DNA of 64,000 bases, taken from the NCBI GenBank assembly GCA_034620365.1, contig JAQGEQ010000354.1:930001-994000 (forward strand), in the 5' to 3' direction. Each line of letters opens with the position of its first letter. Position 1 is the stretch's first letter. This stretch comes from Pegea sp. RAD2-039. Taxonomy: Eukaryota; Chordata; Thaliacea; Salpida; Salpidae. The position numbers and the translations under genes are program-made. The notes under the pieces were generated by a model, which was given only the letters and a program-made list of their open reading frames with translations, did not search any database and had not been told where the DNA came from. This document shows, piece by piece, positions 49,401 through 63,254 of this stretch.

Positions 49401-50681
49401 TCTCTGAGATTCAATGAGTAGATGCTCTCAAAGCAGTAGTAAAATTACAAGTCATTGGGCTGAATAAAAAATCAATATCTTCATTAATAATTTCAAAGTT
49501 TTTTACATTTTTGTTTAAAATAGCCGGATGAGAGTTTGAAATTAAAAAAATCAATTTGTAATTTTATTTGCAAGTTTGTGATGTTAAACCTACAGAGGTG
49601 GAGTCTTAAAATAGTTATTGACAAAAATTTTTTGCATGAAACTAATGTTTTGCGTCAAATAAAAAAAGAAAGAAGAAAAATTATCCACGGAAGTTAAGGC
49701 ATTAATCGATTTATCTCACTTTAATGTTTGTAATTATTTAGGCAAATATTTTCCAATTATATTTTTGAAGTTATTTGTATGGAAATAAATGAAAATAAAA
49801 ACTGAGTATCAAAAAGTTGTATTCAAATTTTAATAGTTTGATTAACTAACTTTTTCTGCTATCTATTTGATTGATATTTTCCGGTTGTGATTTGCTTCTA
49901 TTTAATGAAGAATGCTGTAAAGTTTCAACACTTTCATAATGTTCTTCATCTTCCATATCATTTGTGGATTTCAGCTTTGAACTTTTAGCAGAAACTTTCT
50001 GTAGAGATAGACAATCGCAATTATTATTTTATTGCTTTGTTTGTTTGTGATAAACTTCCTTATGCTTATGATTTATTAAAAATAATCAAGCTTGAAATAG
50101 CTTTAAAATATAAATATTTCTAAAATATTATATTTTTTTCTTATTAAAGTATTCTTTTTAAGATTCATTTTGAAAACATAAAATATTTTAGGCATTTTGA
50201 AAGGTTTGAAAGATTATTTACTAATTTCAATATCTGACTTGAAAAAAAGCAACTAAGAAGTTGTAGTATCGAAACTTTTTCGATTGTACTTCTTGCCATG
50301 ATTTAAAAAGAATGATATTTCAACTTCAATTAACACAGTGACAAACACTTTTTAAATTTTTTCAATCTATTGTTATTTTTATTGAGAGAATCTAAAACTT
50401 TTTTATTTTTAAACTTATTAAAAAAGTCATAAAAGTTATTAGATTAAAGTGGTTCTTCTACGTTTCTACTATTTTACTTAAAATTAAATCTATTTATATG
50501 ACTTAAGATTGTGAGATTAGTTTTCAATTGTTATTAGTACCTTAGAATCAAAATAAATAAAAGTGTTTACTTTCAACAGTATGAAAACTTAGTAAAGATC
50601 CTTCATAGCACTTTACTTACCAAATACTTCAGCATTTTAACTCGTTCAATGTTTTGAATAGAATAATTTCTTAAAATTAGT
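43438..50681 (-). CDS. SAM-like / Ras-association x2 / coiled-coil / PDZ scaffold protein (5' end open)
   Basis: Probable cytoplasmic scaffold for Ras-like GTPases. Exons in transcript order: 50621-50681, 49851-49998, 48612-49226, 48348-48500, 47983-48128, 47766-47922, 46947-46999, 45827-45952, 45049-45251, 44718-44964, 44296-44539, 43438-43703 (TGA); about 806 codons, all phases consistent. Residue positions are approximate. 131-196: SAM-like helices (CSVEELCNWLKKMGL ... LGHKSDVIRAI-type end). 276-370: first RA-like domain (GDYTPIRLMVEEDSTVAYL, then MPLSRELEHDESPL). 365-430: second RA-like domain (LEVFCNKGINIK, SSVGHVMKLAMKCFYLEND). 486-636: coiled-coil-rich (VRVAELNEYLEKTLTKI; IEVEIAIQQSKLLIL). 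684-755: PDZ, split by an intron inside GLLK-NDHLIEINGISV. A Glu/Asp/Asn-rich tail ends it. Two RA domains plus PDZ recall Drosophila Rau and, more distantly, afadin; I could not decide. The first listed exon starts in phase 2, so upstream exons are missing. Confidence 0.85.
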
Positions 50682-52514
50682 CTGAAAAAAATATAATGAT
50701 TAATGAATAAAAAAAGTTGTTTTATGAGTGAAAAAGACTTTATAATAAACAAACATAAATTTCTAGAAAATATATTTATGTTGAATAAATTTGAGAACAA
50801 AGTATTACAAAGTCAAGAATTTAAAAAGAATAATATTTTCTATAATCCTGGAATTAATATATTTGACTTTCAATTTTGTTTTTTAGTATTAAACTCAATT
50901 TTGAAAATCGAATTCATCTAATTTCAAAATTAAGTAAATAACAATATTGTCACAAAAACTTAAATAAAAGTCTTTAGGAGTTTAACTTCTGAAAACTTAG
51001 ATTTGTAGAAAACATTGACTTGATGTTAGCAGTTGTAAATAATGGAATTTCTAAGCTACAGTTGAGAAAATACAATATTTACAGAAATCTTGATGACGCA
51101 TTTGCCTGCATTATACCAATACTATCTAATCGTGAGTTTTTGCGATTACTGCGAAAAATCTATTGCATTGTAAATGATCTTAATTTTATATTTATTATAG
51201 AAAACCTATCCAATATTTTAATGAAACACCAACAAAGTTTTAAACGTATAAAATGTTAAAGTTTTTCATTCAATTTTTTCTGATTTAAACGAATTCATCT
51301 TAGTAAGCACCACTGTAAATGAGATTAACTAGTGTGGTACCTTAAGTGGTTTTATAATCCTCTTGTAATAGTACTTGTTTTATCATGATGCTTATTTTAA
51401 GCCAATTTATATTATGTTTGAAACTTAATTGACTGTTTATCGTAAATGAGATTCTTTAGAAGCACAAGCTGAATTGAATATCTTAAAGAATATAATTGAT
51501 TAATTGTCTATTAATATTTCATAAAAACAACATATAAAACTGTAAATGGAATTTAAAAAATGTAGAAATGTTTTTGTAATTGAAATGTTTTTAAACTATC
51601 ATATGATTACAAGTTATGAAAAACAAAACATTTTTTCATTCTTTAAATTTAATCTATACTCATTAAAAGAAATTATTCTCAAGAAGTTCAAATGATAAAG
51701 AAGATGATAAAAAACTGTTTTAACACCTAAAAACTGCTAAAAGTAAGAACTGATTAAAAACAAAACTGTAAACAAGCTATACTGCTAAAAACAAATGCTA
51801 CTATGAAAAGGTATATTAACAGTTTAATTAGTTTTAGGTCACGTTTTTTTACAATTCTATCCTCTTTCAGACTTTCAACATTCAGCTGAACATTTAGAAA
51901 TTTAAACTTTAGCGAAATCTTCTATCATATAGCTCCAATGATTATTGATCGATTGTGAAAGTTGTATCTAAACGCCGAACTCTTGGTGTTAAACGTGAAT
52001 AAAAAGAATTATTTTTCAGGATCACCTTATGTACCTGCGTACAATAATAATCTTTTTTTAAGAGTACATGCTTTAAATATATCGATCTATTTCACATAAC
52101 TCTTTTTTTTCTTAGAAACGAATCTGATAGAGAAAAAAGCTAGAAATATAGTCTTAGTACTGATAGATTTTGAAGAAAACTTTAACCTTACTACAACTGG
52201 CAGCGTTTGTTCTAACCTTTCAAAAATTTAATTTTTTCTCACAAAATTAGTTTTTTTCGTTGTCTAATAACAAATGCTGCTTTTAAAATTATTTATATCA
52301 AGTTATCTTTACAAATCAAAGGTATTCTCCAAAGTAATGTCGCTGAGAGTGCTTCTTAGTACTATAATTTACAAGTAAACACCTGTACACTTTAAGTAAA
52401 CACCACAATTGTTATTATTTTCATCTTAAGATGAGATGTTTTCTCATTCATTATATATCTTACTCTAATTATAAAACGGATTCATTTCTCTTCAATTATA
52501 TAACAGATTACATA

Positions 52515-52560
52515 ACTCTCTTCAAGCACCGTCCTTCACATTTATTGAAATAAATAACAA
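52515..52560 (+). mobile_element. SINE family A, short 3' fragment
   Basis: CTCTCTTCAAGCACCGTC and CTTCACATTTATTGAAATAA match the last 45 bp of family A (consensus by eye CTCTCTTTAGGCACCCTCC), with a few substitutions and a decayed AATA tail. An older fragment. Confidence 0.6.
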
Positions 52561-55500
52561 TTCTAAAAGAAATTTCTTTTCTTAGACATCAAAAGGTTAA
52601 AAAAACTCATAATGTAATTAAATTTCATAGAACTGACTTTTTGAAAATTATAAAAATATTTTTGTTGTGATCATAAAACCACCAATAATGCTATCAGCTT
52701 AATGATAACCCATTTATAAAGTATGCTAAAAAGAAATATTTTTCGTGTACAAAACAAACAAGTTCAACTTAAAAATTACAGACAGATTTTTTACCAAGTT
52801 ACACTAATTACTTAAAATAATGTTGAATAAGTAAATGCACGCATAAAACTATAACTTATAACTTTGGTAAATGATTTTAAAAGGTTAAAAACGTTTTGCC
52901 AAACTTATTTTAAGCTTTGAAAAAATTTGAAGGTTGATTAATTTGATTTACTTTATTCACAAAAAGTTCCATAATTAATTTTTCTAAAAAGTCTTTTTTA
53001 AAGTAAGTAATTTTTAACTTTCAAATTCAAACTAATTATAGCTATCAAAATTTCACTTGTACCTTTTTAAGGTAACTTTGGTTATTAAATAGCTTAATTT
53101 TATAAATATTATATTTATAATATATATTTGATTTAATTTTAGAATTAACAAAAAAGTTTTATAAATATGTCTGCTAAGTTTTAATAAGCTTAATAAAACT
53201 ATTACTAAAAAGTTGCTTTAAAAAATTAATTAGAGAATTGCTTTATGTGCTACCAACTAAAAAATATAGCTGCTCATCAAAAGCATGCCCTAATCTGATT
53301 CTTACTCAAATAAAGAAATTTCTAGTTTTTTATCTTCAAATGCATCCTAAGTACCTGAACTAAAATAATAACAAAATTTTTATAAGTATTCTTAGCCAAA
53401 AAGTAATTGATTTTAGCTTAAAAACAAGCTCTAGAGTTTTTCGAAATAGATACTGTAGGGCTAACAAACATTACTATCAGAAATTTACAAAATCGTTTTT
53501 TATTTTAAGCCTTCCTTTATTAAAATCCAAGATTTTTCATTATTTTTTTTTAATTGTCTTATTTCATTGTATGAAAATTTCTCTGTCAGCGTAAAATTAT
53601 TTTTAAATGCTGTTTTTTTATCTTTAAAACTGGAGAAGTTTTTCATTCTAGTAAAAATAGTATTGCTATAACCTAATATACCGAAGGAAGCGGAAACTTA
53701 TTTCATCTAAAAATATCTAGTGAAAACTTGCAAAAGTTTGATATTTCATTCTTCTAGGTTTCAGTAATAACAAGTCAGTTAAGTTTAATCACAACTTTCT
53801 CAATAAAAATAACTTCTAAAGCCTTTTTGAATCATTATTAATTTGCAATTATCAGGGCTCATATTTATTTCAGAAATATAGTTATTTCTAAACAAAAGAG
53901 AATTTAATTTATAATAAAGAAATTTTCTTCAAACAATTGATTTAGCTTTAAAACTACTTTTCTATGCTTTTCATCATATAAAATTGAGCGACTCACAATG
54001 TAATGGTTGTTGGAAGAATTCCTGATTTTACAATTCATATTTTACAAATATCGTAACAACGAACATCTGGCGGAAAACTTTAAGCTTAAAACAATTTTAT
54101 TGGTTTAAGCTTTTAATGGTTAAAACTTAAATGCTTTTATTGAAATCTATTAGTTCAGTTAAAACATTTATATGAAACCAGGTACTTTTATCTGCTACTA
54201 GAAGTGGTTTAATTGATTTTATATTCGAATTTTGCTTACTTCAAACACTTAAGTGTTTAATACTTCTTAGTACATCTATTAGACGACTATTATTTTTCAT
54301 GACGTACATTACTATAAAGTATATTAAATGATTTAACCATTAAACAAATGTCAATAGCTGTTAGTGGTGAGCAAATAGCATAGATATATCCAAATCTCTT
54401 ACTTCTTAAGATTTGCTTATTTATTTAAGCTAGTTTTATTATATTCAAACTATATTTCAAAGCTTATTACAATTTTCCGAAATCTAAATAGTTAAATCAA
54501 ACTTTTAATGTGCATTTAAATACTGTATATTTGACGTACTAAGTAAGTATTATTAAAAGATTTTATGACTAAAATAAAAATAAATGCAAGACCTGAAAAA
54601 TAAGATAGCCTTATATGAAAACAAACAACATTCTTTTATTTAACATCAACCTTAGAGCTTTCAACTTAAATTTCTAAAGAATATTCTCTCTACTAAGAAA
54701 TTACTTTCATATACAGACCTTCTAAGCACCCTTAACCACAAAGAACAAGTTTTGTTTGACAACTTTTTTTTCAAAATAATTTTGTAAAAAAACTGTCCAA
54801 GATGGTCTAACCTGCAAATTACTTTTATCAAACTTTAATATTATTTTTCTTACTTATATGGTTAGATTAGTTAAAATATAAAATTAAGAAATAGTATGCG
54901 ATCATGAAACAATTTTAAAACATATTCAGATAAGATTTTTTATGATAAACATTCATATACTTTAATCTGATAACTTTTTCAGCAAATATTGAATAGAATA
55001 GAAACTTATTAGTTATAAAGATATTCTGATCTTCCAAAATAATTTGCATGATAAATATTCTTATACAATTAATTACAAATAGTCTTAATAAAAAAAAATC
55101 AAATTAGTTAATCTTAATTAATATATTTTTGCCTAAACTGACAAGACTAAGAGAAAACTTAAACTTTACATATTTTTTGGAGATATAATAGAAGTGCTTA
55201 TACAGCTGCTGGTAGTCTTATGAAATAAAGCAACTAAAAACACATCAATACATCTTAATGGATCTGCTCAGGTAGAAATGCAAGAGTTATTAAGAATTGA
55301 AAAATCTGCAGATGGCTTATAAAATGTTTTCAACTACAGATACTCGTAAAGTTTATTGAGCCATATCTCTATACTGATTTTTATTTTTCAATTGTCTAAG
55401 AATTCAATTTTCTCAATTCTCTAGAAAATCATACAATATTATAATTACAGCCTCTTGATAATGATCATTTCTGAACTTCAAGCGCATCCTATGGTTATGA

Positions 55501-56580
55501 ATAATTTACTACCAAAAACACTACATTAAAATCCACTAACTGTGTTAAAAATGATGAATAGTTTCACCTTTAAAAATCTAACAATCAGAGAAACACAAAA
55601 AACTTTAATCATCTTTTATGGTACTAATCTTGAATATTCTAAATACTATTGAACAATGATAAAGTTAATAAAAGTATTGCTATCAAACAAAATACTTTAG
55701 GATTCAACAAACTTCATCATAAGAGTCTAAGAAAATTGCATTAAGCTTATCTTGACTAATGATGAGTTCAAATTTGACAAAAGCAAAATTTAAACCAATT
55801 CATTAGTTATAATGCTGACGTATAGCTCATTAAATTTTTGATATTTTTGATGTTAATTATAAGAATGATGTTTATTTTACTTTCTCACATTTCCTTTGAT
55901 TTATTTCTTTTATCTAAAATTGTTTGCAAATTCATCTTAATGTAGATTTTTTTACAAAAATAGACAACAAAAATAGAATTTGATGACTATAAACAATTTT
56001 AAATCATAAGCTACATGTTCTACGTTTTTCTGAAACCATTACATAATCTTACAGAAGAGATCAAATTATTAATGAAAAAAATGTCTTTAAATTGAACTTT
56101 GTATCCCAGGGTTTGTTAAACTTGTAAGCAATTAGTCTGAGCTTCAAATTGTTAGCTTATCATCACCTCGTGGGAAGTATAGTGTTGTCATTTAGGTATA
56201 AGCTTGAATATTTCTTGATCTAAACCTAAATACTTCTCTAATAGCTCAATATAAAAAAGTTTGTTGGATTTTTGATAGACTAAACTGATAATCTAAAAAA
56301 TTGTCGATTCTGATTGGGTTTTAAAACATCATTGAGGTTAGTACGATGCCCTGGAATAGTTTTAAACTTTATTCATTGTAAAATGAAATATTTTGTAAAT
56401 ATGGAATAAATTTATGTTGTGAAAAAATTCTCCATATTTGTTGAAATTTTCACGATATACAATATATTATACGATATACGGTTCCTGAATAAAAATCAGT
56501 GACAATGTTGTTTATTTGTATAATTGCTTTGTAGTTCAGAAGATTAAAATGAATGAAAAAAGGATTTATATTTACAAATT

Positions 56581-56645
56581 TACAATAAATGAAAAGGAGG
56601 GTGCCTGAAGAGAGCACCTCCTGCTAACACACATTCTCACAAATA
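56581..56645 (-). mobile_element. SINE family A, 3' fragment
   Basis: The complement of GGAGGGTGCCTGAAGAGAGC followed by ACCTCCTGCTAACACACATT and CTCAC matches family A from TGTGAGAATGTG to CACATTTATTGTA. The head and most of the tail are missing. Confidence 0.7.
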
Positions 56646-59600
56646 AAATAAAATATATATTCAAGCAGTTACATATGTTTTATTAAATGCATCAAGCTCT
56701 AAGACAAAAATTTATCAAGAAAGTGAAGCAACACTTTTTCTAAACTTGTTGTTTTTATAGATACAGTTTTAATCTTTTCTATATCTTCTAAAATGTAAAG
56801 TTCATTGTTCAAACTTTATTATCTTAGTTCATAGCTCTGTTAATCAAAAGTTTTGGCCCAAAACCAGTTTGAATATATTTCTAACAAGGAGTCTTTTAGG
56901 TAAAGATTTAATTTAGTCTTGTAAAAAATTAAACAAACGCACTTAATGAATATAACTCAGTTAAAAATTTACCAAAAACGACAAATCGTTTTTAAGGATA
57001 AAATTTTGGATGGAAGCTCTTAACAACAGAAGAAGTAAATTAAGTTTATTCTTTTAAAGTGATTTTCACCTTTATTTTGAAATTTGATCTGAAATCTTCT
57101 CTCTAATGAGATCTTGTGGTTGATTTTTTTTTATCAAATTCGGTTAAAACTAAGTGACTGATGACAACTATAAAAATACTTGATTTTAAAAGCTAACTTT
57201 TTAAAGACACGAAAACTCGTTCAATGAAGAATATTTGTGAAATTTTAATAAATAGATGAATTAATAATTATTTCATGTTTGAAAATATTTTTAATATTTA
57301 TTTGTATACTAATCTAAAGTTTTTTGCTGTTATTTTAATAAAAATATATAAAAGCTACCAATAATTTTTAATATGTATGTTTATCATGAGTTTTATATTA
57401 AAAAGAAATTTTTAAAGTAACAAAATCGATAAAACCAAAGACGTTTCAAACGTTATAGATGTTGTAGAGAAATCTACAAGCTATTCGATAGTCTTTTGTA
57501 ATATTGTTTATTGTCAATACTGTTGCGGGAAGTAATTCATATAAGGCTAAATGTCTAAAATTATCATTAAGCTCAAATACTTTTAATGTTTTTAATATTT
57601 GACTTCTTCTGTTAAAATCTTCGATAATTTATATTTTCATTACAAAAATTTTGAAACAAACAATCGTTGGTTCTTATTATAAATAAAGTTATGTCGCGAT
57701 ATACAAAAGAAATATTTTTACACTTCTTCATAAATTACTATTTAAATTATAATTATTTTTAATTTAATTCTTTTTATTATTAATAAATAATATCTGTATT
57801 AGAAACTGTTCAACATATATAGAAACTGTTTTTTAGGTAATTATAAAAAACAGAAAAAAATATTTTTGTATATTTTTATTAATGAAAAAATTTAAACATT
57901 TTGCTGTTTGAAAGTTATTTACTTTTGATTATTTTTCAGCTCATGCTTTAATTTAAAAAAAAGAAAATAGTTGGATACTCGATCATACTTCAGAGCACAA
58001 GATCTGATATTTATTACATCAAATGATAAGATGTATTCACGAGAAAATTTCTAAAAACTTTTATATCGTTTTTCAATACAACAATTTTTTGTGGCAAATG
58101 TTGTGAAAAATGTTCATTTTATAGCTATGTCTATTTAGTAGATAGAAATTGAAGACGGCGTTGTTTTACATCTATGTTAATTTAATAAATTATAAATAAT
58201 AAGTTTATGATATTAGGTAAACTTTGTTACCTATAAATAAAATAAAGTCGATGATTTCGTGTCTATGCTAAAGATACAAGAAATCAGTTTTTGAATAAAG
58301 AAAATTATCGCATAACTAAAACGTTATTCAAAATTTAAAAAGAGAATAAAACAAGATTAGTTTTAAAATTTACTCCTATGTTTTTTCTAGACTCTCAGAA
58401 AACTGTAATGAGAAAATGATATTTTTGTAGAAAGATTATCTTATTTTATAAGTAATTTATTTTATCATTTGGAGATACCCTTACAGGATTATTTTCGTGA
58501 ATAATTATGTTTATGAGATTAAAAAAACAAAGTTTAAAAGTACTAAATGTTCTAAAATATCAATAACTCACTTGCTAATAGTGACTTCTTTCAAAGCAAC
58601 TACTTATTTTTCTACAATTAAACATTGTTTAAATAATATATTTGATAATACTAAGTCAAATAGTTGAAAAAATATTTCCTTATTTATCTACTGTGAGCTA
58701 TCTACAAATTTTTATGATATTTTTAACAAATGAATAATTCATTTTTAAATAAGTTTCTATCTTTCTTGTCAACAAATAAAAGAGAAACTGCATGTGGACA
58801 ACTTGTCATCAAGGATTTTGCAAAAAGTGAAGAAACTGATTAAGTCTTTATAGATAATTTTTTACTCAGTTATTTGTTTGAGTCCAAAGACATTTATACA
58901 AACAGCTGCAAAATAATTAAGTAAACAAATAGTATTAAATTATAAGGTATCTGTTAAAATATGTCTTGAGAATCTGCCTAAATTAAACATCCTATAAATG
59001 CATATTCACAAGCTCCTAACAGAACTTACACATCAAGATTTAATTAAGATGAACAGCTTAAAAACAATGTTTGAACTATAAATTTTGCTTGAACAGCAAA
59101 CATTAGCAGTCATTTTGCAAATTATCCTTGTAAATCATGAATGATTTGGAAAATAAATCAAAAGCTAGACCCTGTTTTTTAACCTTAAAATTAAGTCCTA
59201 ATTTTAAAATCTTTATTTTTGACTTAAAACCAGTAGTATTAAAACCAAGCCAAGTTCTCAACAAACAAAATTTAGCTTTTTGACTTTCCTTAAAAAAACA
59301 ATGTTTTGATCAAACATCACACATATGTTTAACTTTTCACAATAGGAACTTCAAATTTAACCTTGCACAATACAATAAATCAAACAATAGATATTGATAA
59401 GTTTTAATTTTAAACAAAACTCAAATTATCAAGAATAGATACTGTTTTAAAACTATTGGAGGAAAATCAAAGATTGCATGCTCTTACTGAAATGTTGATT
59501 AAGAATCATTGCCTGTTGAAAACCGCAGTATAAATTAGCTTTCCTCGCCAGCACAGCACTTAAATTGAGTTTATTTTGAACAATTCAGTCAACCTAGTCA

Positions 59601-62149
59601 TATTTGTGAATGATTTAATAAAGTATTTTGTGATTTAGTGAAGCTTTTTGCGTTTTTAACTTTGTGTTTTACTATCTTCAGACTTTTGTTTATTTTTCGA
59701 TGTGACATATTTCTGCTATCATTAAAATGTTTCTTTGTAGAGATATGAGTTGCACTTAAAATATAAAAAAGGCAAAAAGTAGACTGGTTAAAACTTCATC
59801 CTTTATAAGGTTAGATAATAATCAATAATCTTGTTCATTGTTTTTAACTTAATAAACATTAAAAAGATTTTTAAAGAAAAAATAGGTTCAGGATTTCTAG
59901 TTTGCTCTCTTCACAGTAATTATAAAGTCAACAAATTTGGTATTTAATTATTTGTGATTTATGGTATAAAAATATCATAAACATAAAGTTGTAGCTACAT
60001 TTTTCATTTAGCAAAGAAGCACCAAAAAAATGAAAAAAAAGAGAAAAGGATAGAGAGCAAAGTGCTTTTATAACAAAAGATACAAACTCAATTTTCTGAT
60101 GGAGACGATACTGGCTTATTGACGTAGTTTAAGAGCTAACAAAAGCAAAATAATTAAAACAGGTTAAATTTCAATCGAATATAAATTGCATGCAGAAAAG
60201 AAAGGTTAACTAGTGAGTTATCACTAAACAAAAAACGCTCTAAAGATAAGGACTTGATTTTACATTGTTTAGTGGATTGTTTGTTTTATTTCAAGCATTA
60301 AGTCAGACTTTTTTGTTTGGTTTAAACATTTTTTATGAAAGAAAAATAGAATGTTTGAAAGACATCTTTTTCAGAGTATAATGTGTAATGGATTAAATGG
60401 TTTATGCAGTCTATGATTAAAAATGAACAAGATTAAAAACAGCGTTTGTAAAAAAGAACTTGACATTTGTCAAGCATCGTTATAATAATGAGAGTCGTAA
60501 TTTTAAAAAGTAATTTGTCAACAGAATCATTATAATACTGATTTTGGATTTTTATGGCTGACTTTTCAAACTGCATCAAAAGTAGTTATACTTATAAGAT
60601 CAGTTTTATTGAGCAAATGTAAAACAAACACGTTTGAAAATCCTTCAGACTATCTTATAACAACAAGTTCAGCCTGGTGGTAACAACAATGAAATGGAGA
60701 ACCCTCATATAATGGTGAACGATAACAAAAAATGTTAGAGTCTTGTATGCTAAAAGATGTTGTTAAACACCTACGCAAAATCAGTATGATCCATTTCAAG
60801 TAACTGTAAAAACAGCTTGTGACTGCTATCAATTATTATTCATAGATCAATAATCATTAAGTAAAAATTAGATAATTTTTTTACTTACAGAATAAAACCT
60901 TTTAAGAAAATGTCACAAAAAAGAAAAATAAATCTTGTATTCTTTGTTTGGTTTAATCCTATAGTCAAAAAGCATAGCTTTTTGTCTGACTAATGAATTT
61001 CTTGTTGATATTTAATGGAGAAAATACTTTTTCTTTTTTAAAATTATGAATTTTGCAAACAAACTTTGTTCGTATAAAAAGTCTATTTTATTCCTAACAA
61101 CTGTTTTGTTCTTTTGTTGAAACTATAAATTATTTCTGAAATTCAGAAGTAACTAATTCTTTAGCTTCTTAATTTGGTTATTTTTCTCATATGTTTATAA
61201 ATTCTGAGAAAAATCAGAAAACATCAAGCTGTTATTTTAAACCTCAACAATATTCTACCCTCCTACGTGTACTGTAAGGTTAGTATAGACGTATTTGCTT
61301 TTACTAGTATAGTTATGCTTCAAGAAATTATCAAAATGAACCTAAAATTTACTAATATAAGTTCAAAACATGCTATAAGAAATCATAAAATTAAAATTTT
61401 AATACAAAGTTCTGTTAGTGGATATTGGCTAGTACTTCAATTTTTTTGAAAAGTTTTTTGAAATGTTTTAAGTTAACGAAATTAAAGGCACTTACATAAG
61501 TCACTAAATACTTAACAATTTAATTAATAAAGATCTTTTTTTAGAAGTTAATAAGGTTATTTAATAACATTTATACAAAATTACTGGTGAGAATTATTTC
61601 TATAGTAATTACATGAATTCGTTTCTACTACGTAACAAATAGTAATGATAACACTATATAAGCAATTATAAATATCATTTTAATGCTTTCCGATTAGGAG
61701 ATAATCACCTAAGATAATGTAATATCATCTTACGGAAGACTTTTTTCAATAGTTTGAATTTCTATACTACTCTAATTAAATATGTAACAGTAATGTGTTG
61801 TTTACTGTAAGAATAACTTTATTAAAAATCATTTTTGCTTTTGCATAAAGTATAACTTTATATTTTTTATCGACTTATAATTGTAATATATATTTTGAAA
61901 TATATTGAATTGTAGATAAAAATTTCAATTTTTTTATCACTCTAAAGTTTATTGATTAAATAAAGCATAAAGTAGCTTTTATTGATCTAATATTTGCAAG
62001 TAGTATTATTCTTTTTAGTTGAGTCTTACCAAATTTCTTTTGTCATATTTCAGCTTTTATGTTCTCAGATGTTATCGTAATATTCTATTTCTAAATAAAT
62101 TAATTATTTAACTGTTGGAGTTAAATCAATGAAATTATAGCTAAACGAC

Positions 62150-63254
62150 ATGAATCCTACAGAAATAAATGCAACAAATCCAAATTCTGATATAATTTCA
62201 ATCACAATAGCAGGAACACAGCCGGAGTAAGTATAGTTTCAACATAAAATTTAGAATTAAATTAATCTGTATTTTTAGGGACACATCTTGCAATGATGAC
62301 AACCTAGATATAAACCCAGGTTAGATTAGAGTTTTTACAAATCCAATACTAGCTCTGTAGGATACATCCTTCTTATTTATAGATAAAACCAAATAGTCAT
62401 ATTAACTTTTACAAATTTTTATTTTTGATTAGAAAGTGTCAATCGACTGGGTGAATGCTCTGAAACTATGATAATGAGAGATTCTGCATCAGCAAAGCGT
62501 TTAAGGTACAAAAACCCAATTCAATTGTTTTTCATTTTGAAAATTACACGACTGAAAAAACCAGTTAGTGCTTGATACAATTGAACAGTTTGACTGAGCT
62601 TTTCCGAGTGTCATCAAGTTTCAGTCAAAGAACTTCAACAGCAAATGTTAACCAGTTAACAAGACTACAAGCCTACTCGAAGTTTTAAAGCTAGCAAAAA
62701 AGTCTGCGTTGTTTTGTCGAATTTTCAAGTGCATACAATGTTTTCAAGTGACAGAATTTCATCACTAAATAAATTTATTTAATCTATACTGCTTGGATTG
62801 TTGGTACTGCAACTGTGATCTTCACAGTTAAGCTTGGTTTAAGCGCTAATAGATATTTGAAATTGAACACTTTGTGGGAATGACATTATTTGAACTTTAT
62901 ATATTGTTTTTAGCTAGACACGCCTGAGAAGAATTAAAGTTTAAGTAAACAAACCAATCTCAGAAATAGAATAAACAGAAATGTTTTGTAATGAGTATTT
63001 CGAATATTTATAACACCAAATAAAGTTACAACTAACAAAAGTTCATCAGATCATTTATTCAATTTCATTATTCGTTTTAAAATCTAGTTTAAAGTAGCTA
63101 ATTCTTCTAAGTTAAATTAAAATGCCCTTTTTTGTGTCAAAGGCGGAAGATGGCTTATTCCCCGTACCCTCGCACTTCTAGTGCATGTGAAACTCGTGAT
63201 ATTGTCAAGGTAACCAAAACTGGAGTCGATGCTACTTCTGTAGACGGTAAAACG
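62150..63254 (+). CDS. 5' part of an unrecognised gene (first four exons)
   Basis: Exons 62150-62226, 62279-62319, 62433-62505 and 63143-63254 join in phases 2, 1, 2 and 0 into 101 codons without a stop; each is bounded by a good acceptor and donor (gtaagt, gttaga, gtacaa, gttagt). The start is ATG at 62150 (MNPTEINATNPNSDIISI). The peptide is polar and acidic at first (EDTSCNDDNLDINPG), then basic (SAKRLRRKMAYSPYPRTSS), then ETRDIVKVTKTGVDATSVDG. No signal peptide or membrane segment. I recognise no family. The last donor could instead be at 63211 (AAG before gtaacc). The gene continues beyond 64000. The 637-bp third intron (62506-63142) contains nothing I recognise. Confidence 0.55.

Larger units (their letters stand above)
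50682..62149. other. 11.5-kb gene desert
   Basis: No spliced or unspliced gene is recognisable on either strand. Short open frames (50703-50921, 51020-51259, 60650-60832, 61267-61449) show no family signal. Two SINE family A fragments lie at 52515 and 56581. The missing 5' exons of the RA/PDZ gene, if not immediately upstream, would have to be here or beyond. Confidence 0.55.

Noticed and set aside
51020-51259. Plus-strand 79-codon open frame (MLAVVNNGISKLQL start)
   Set aside because: Somewhat protein-like, but no recognisable family, no splice context and chance length for this composition.
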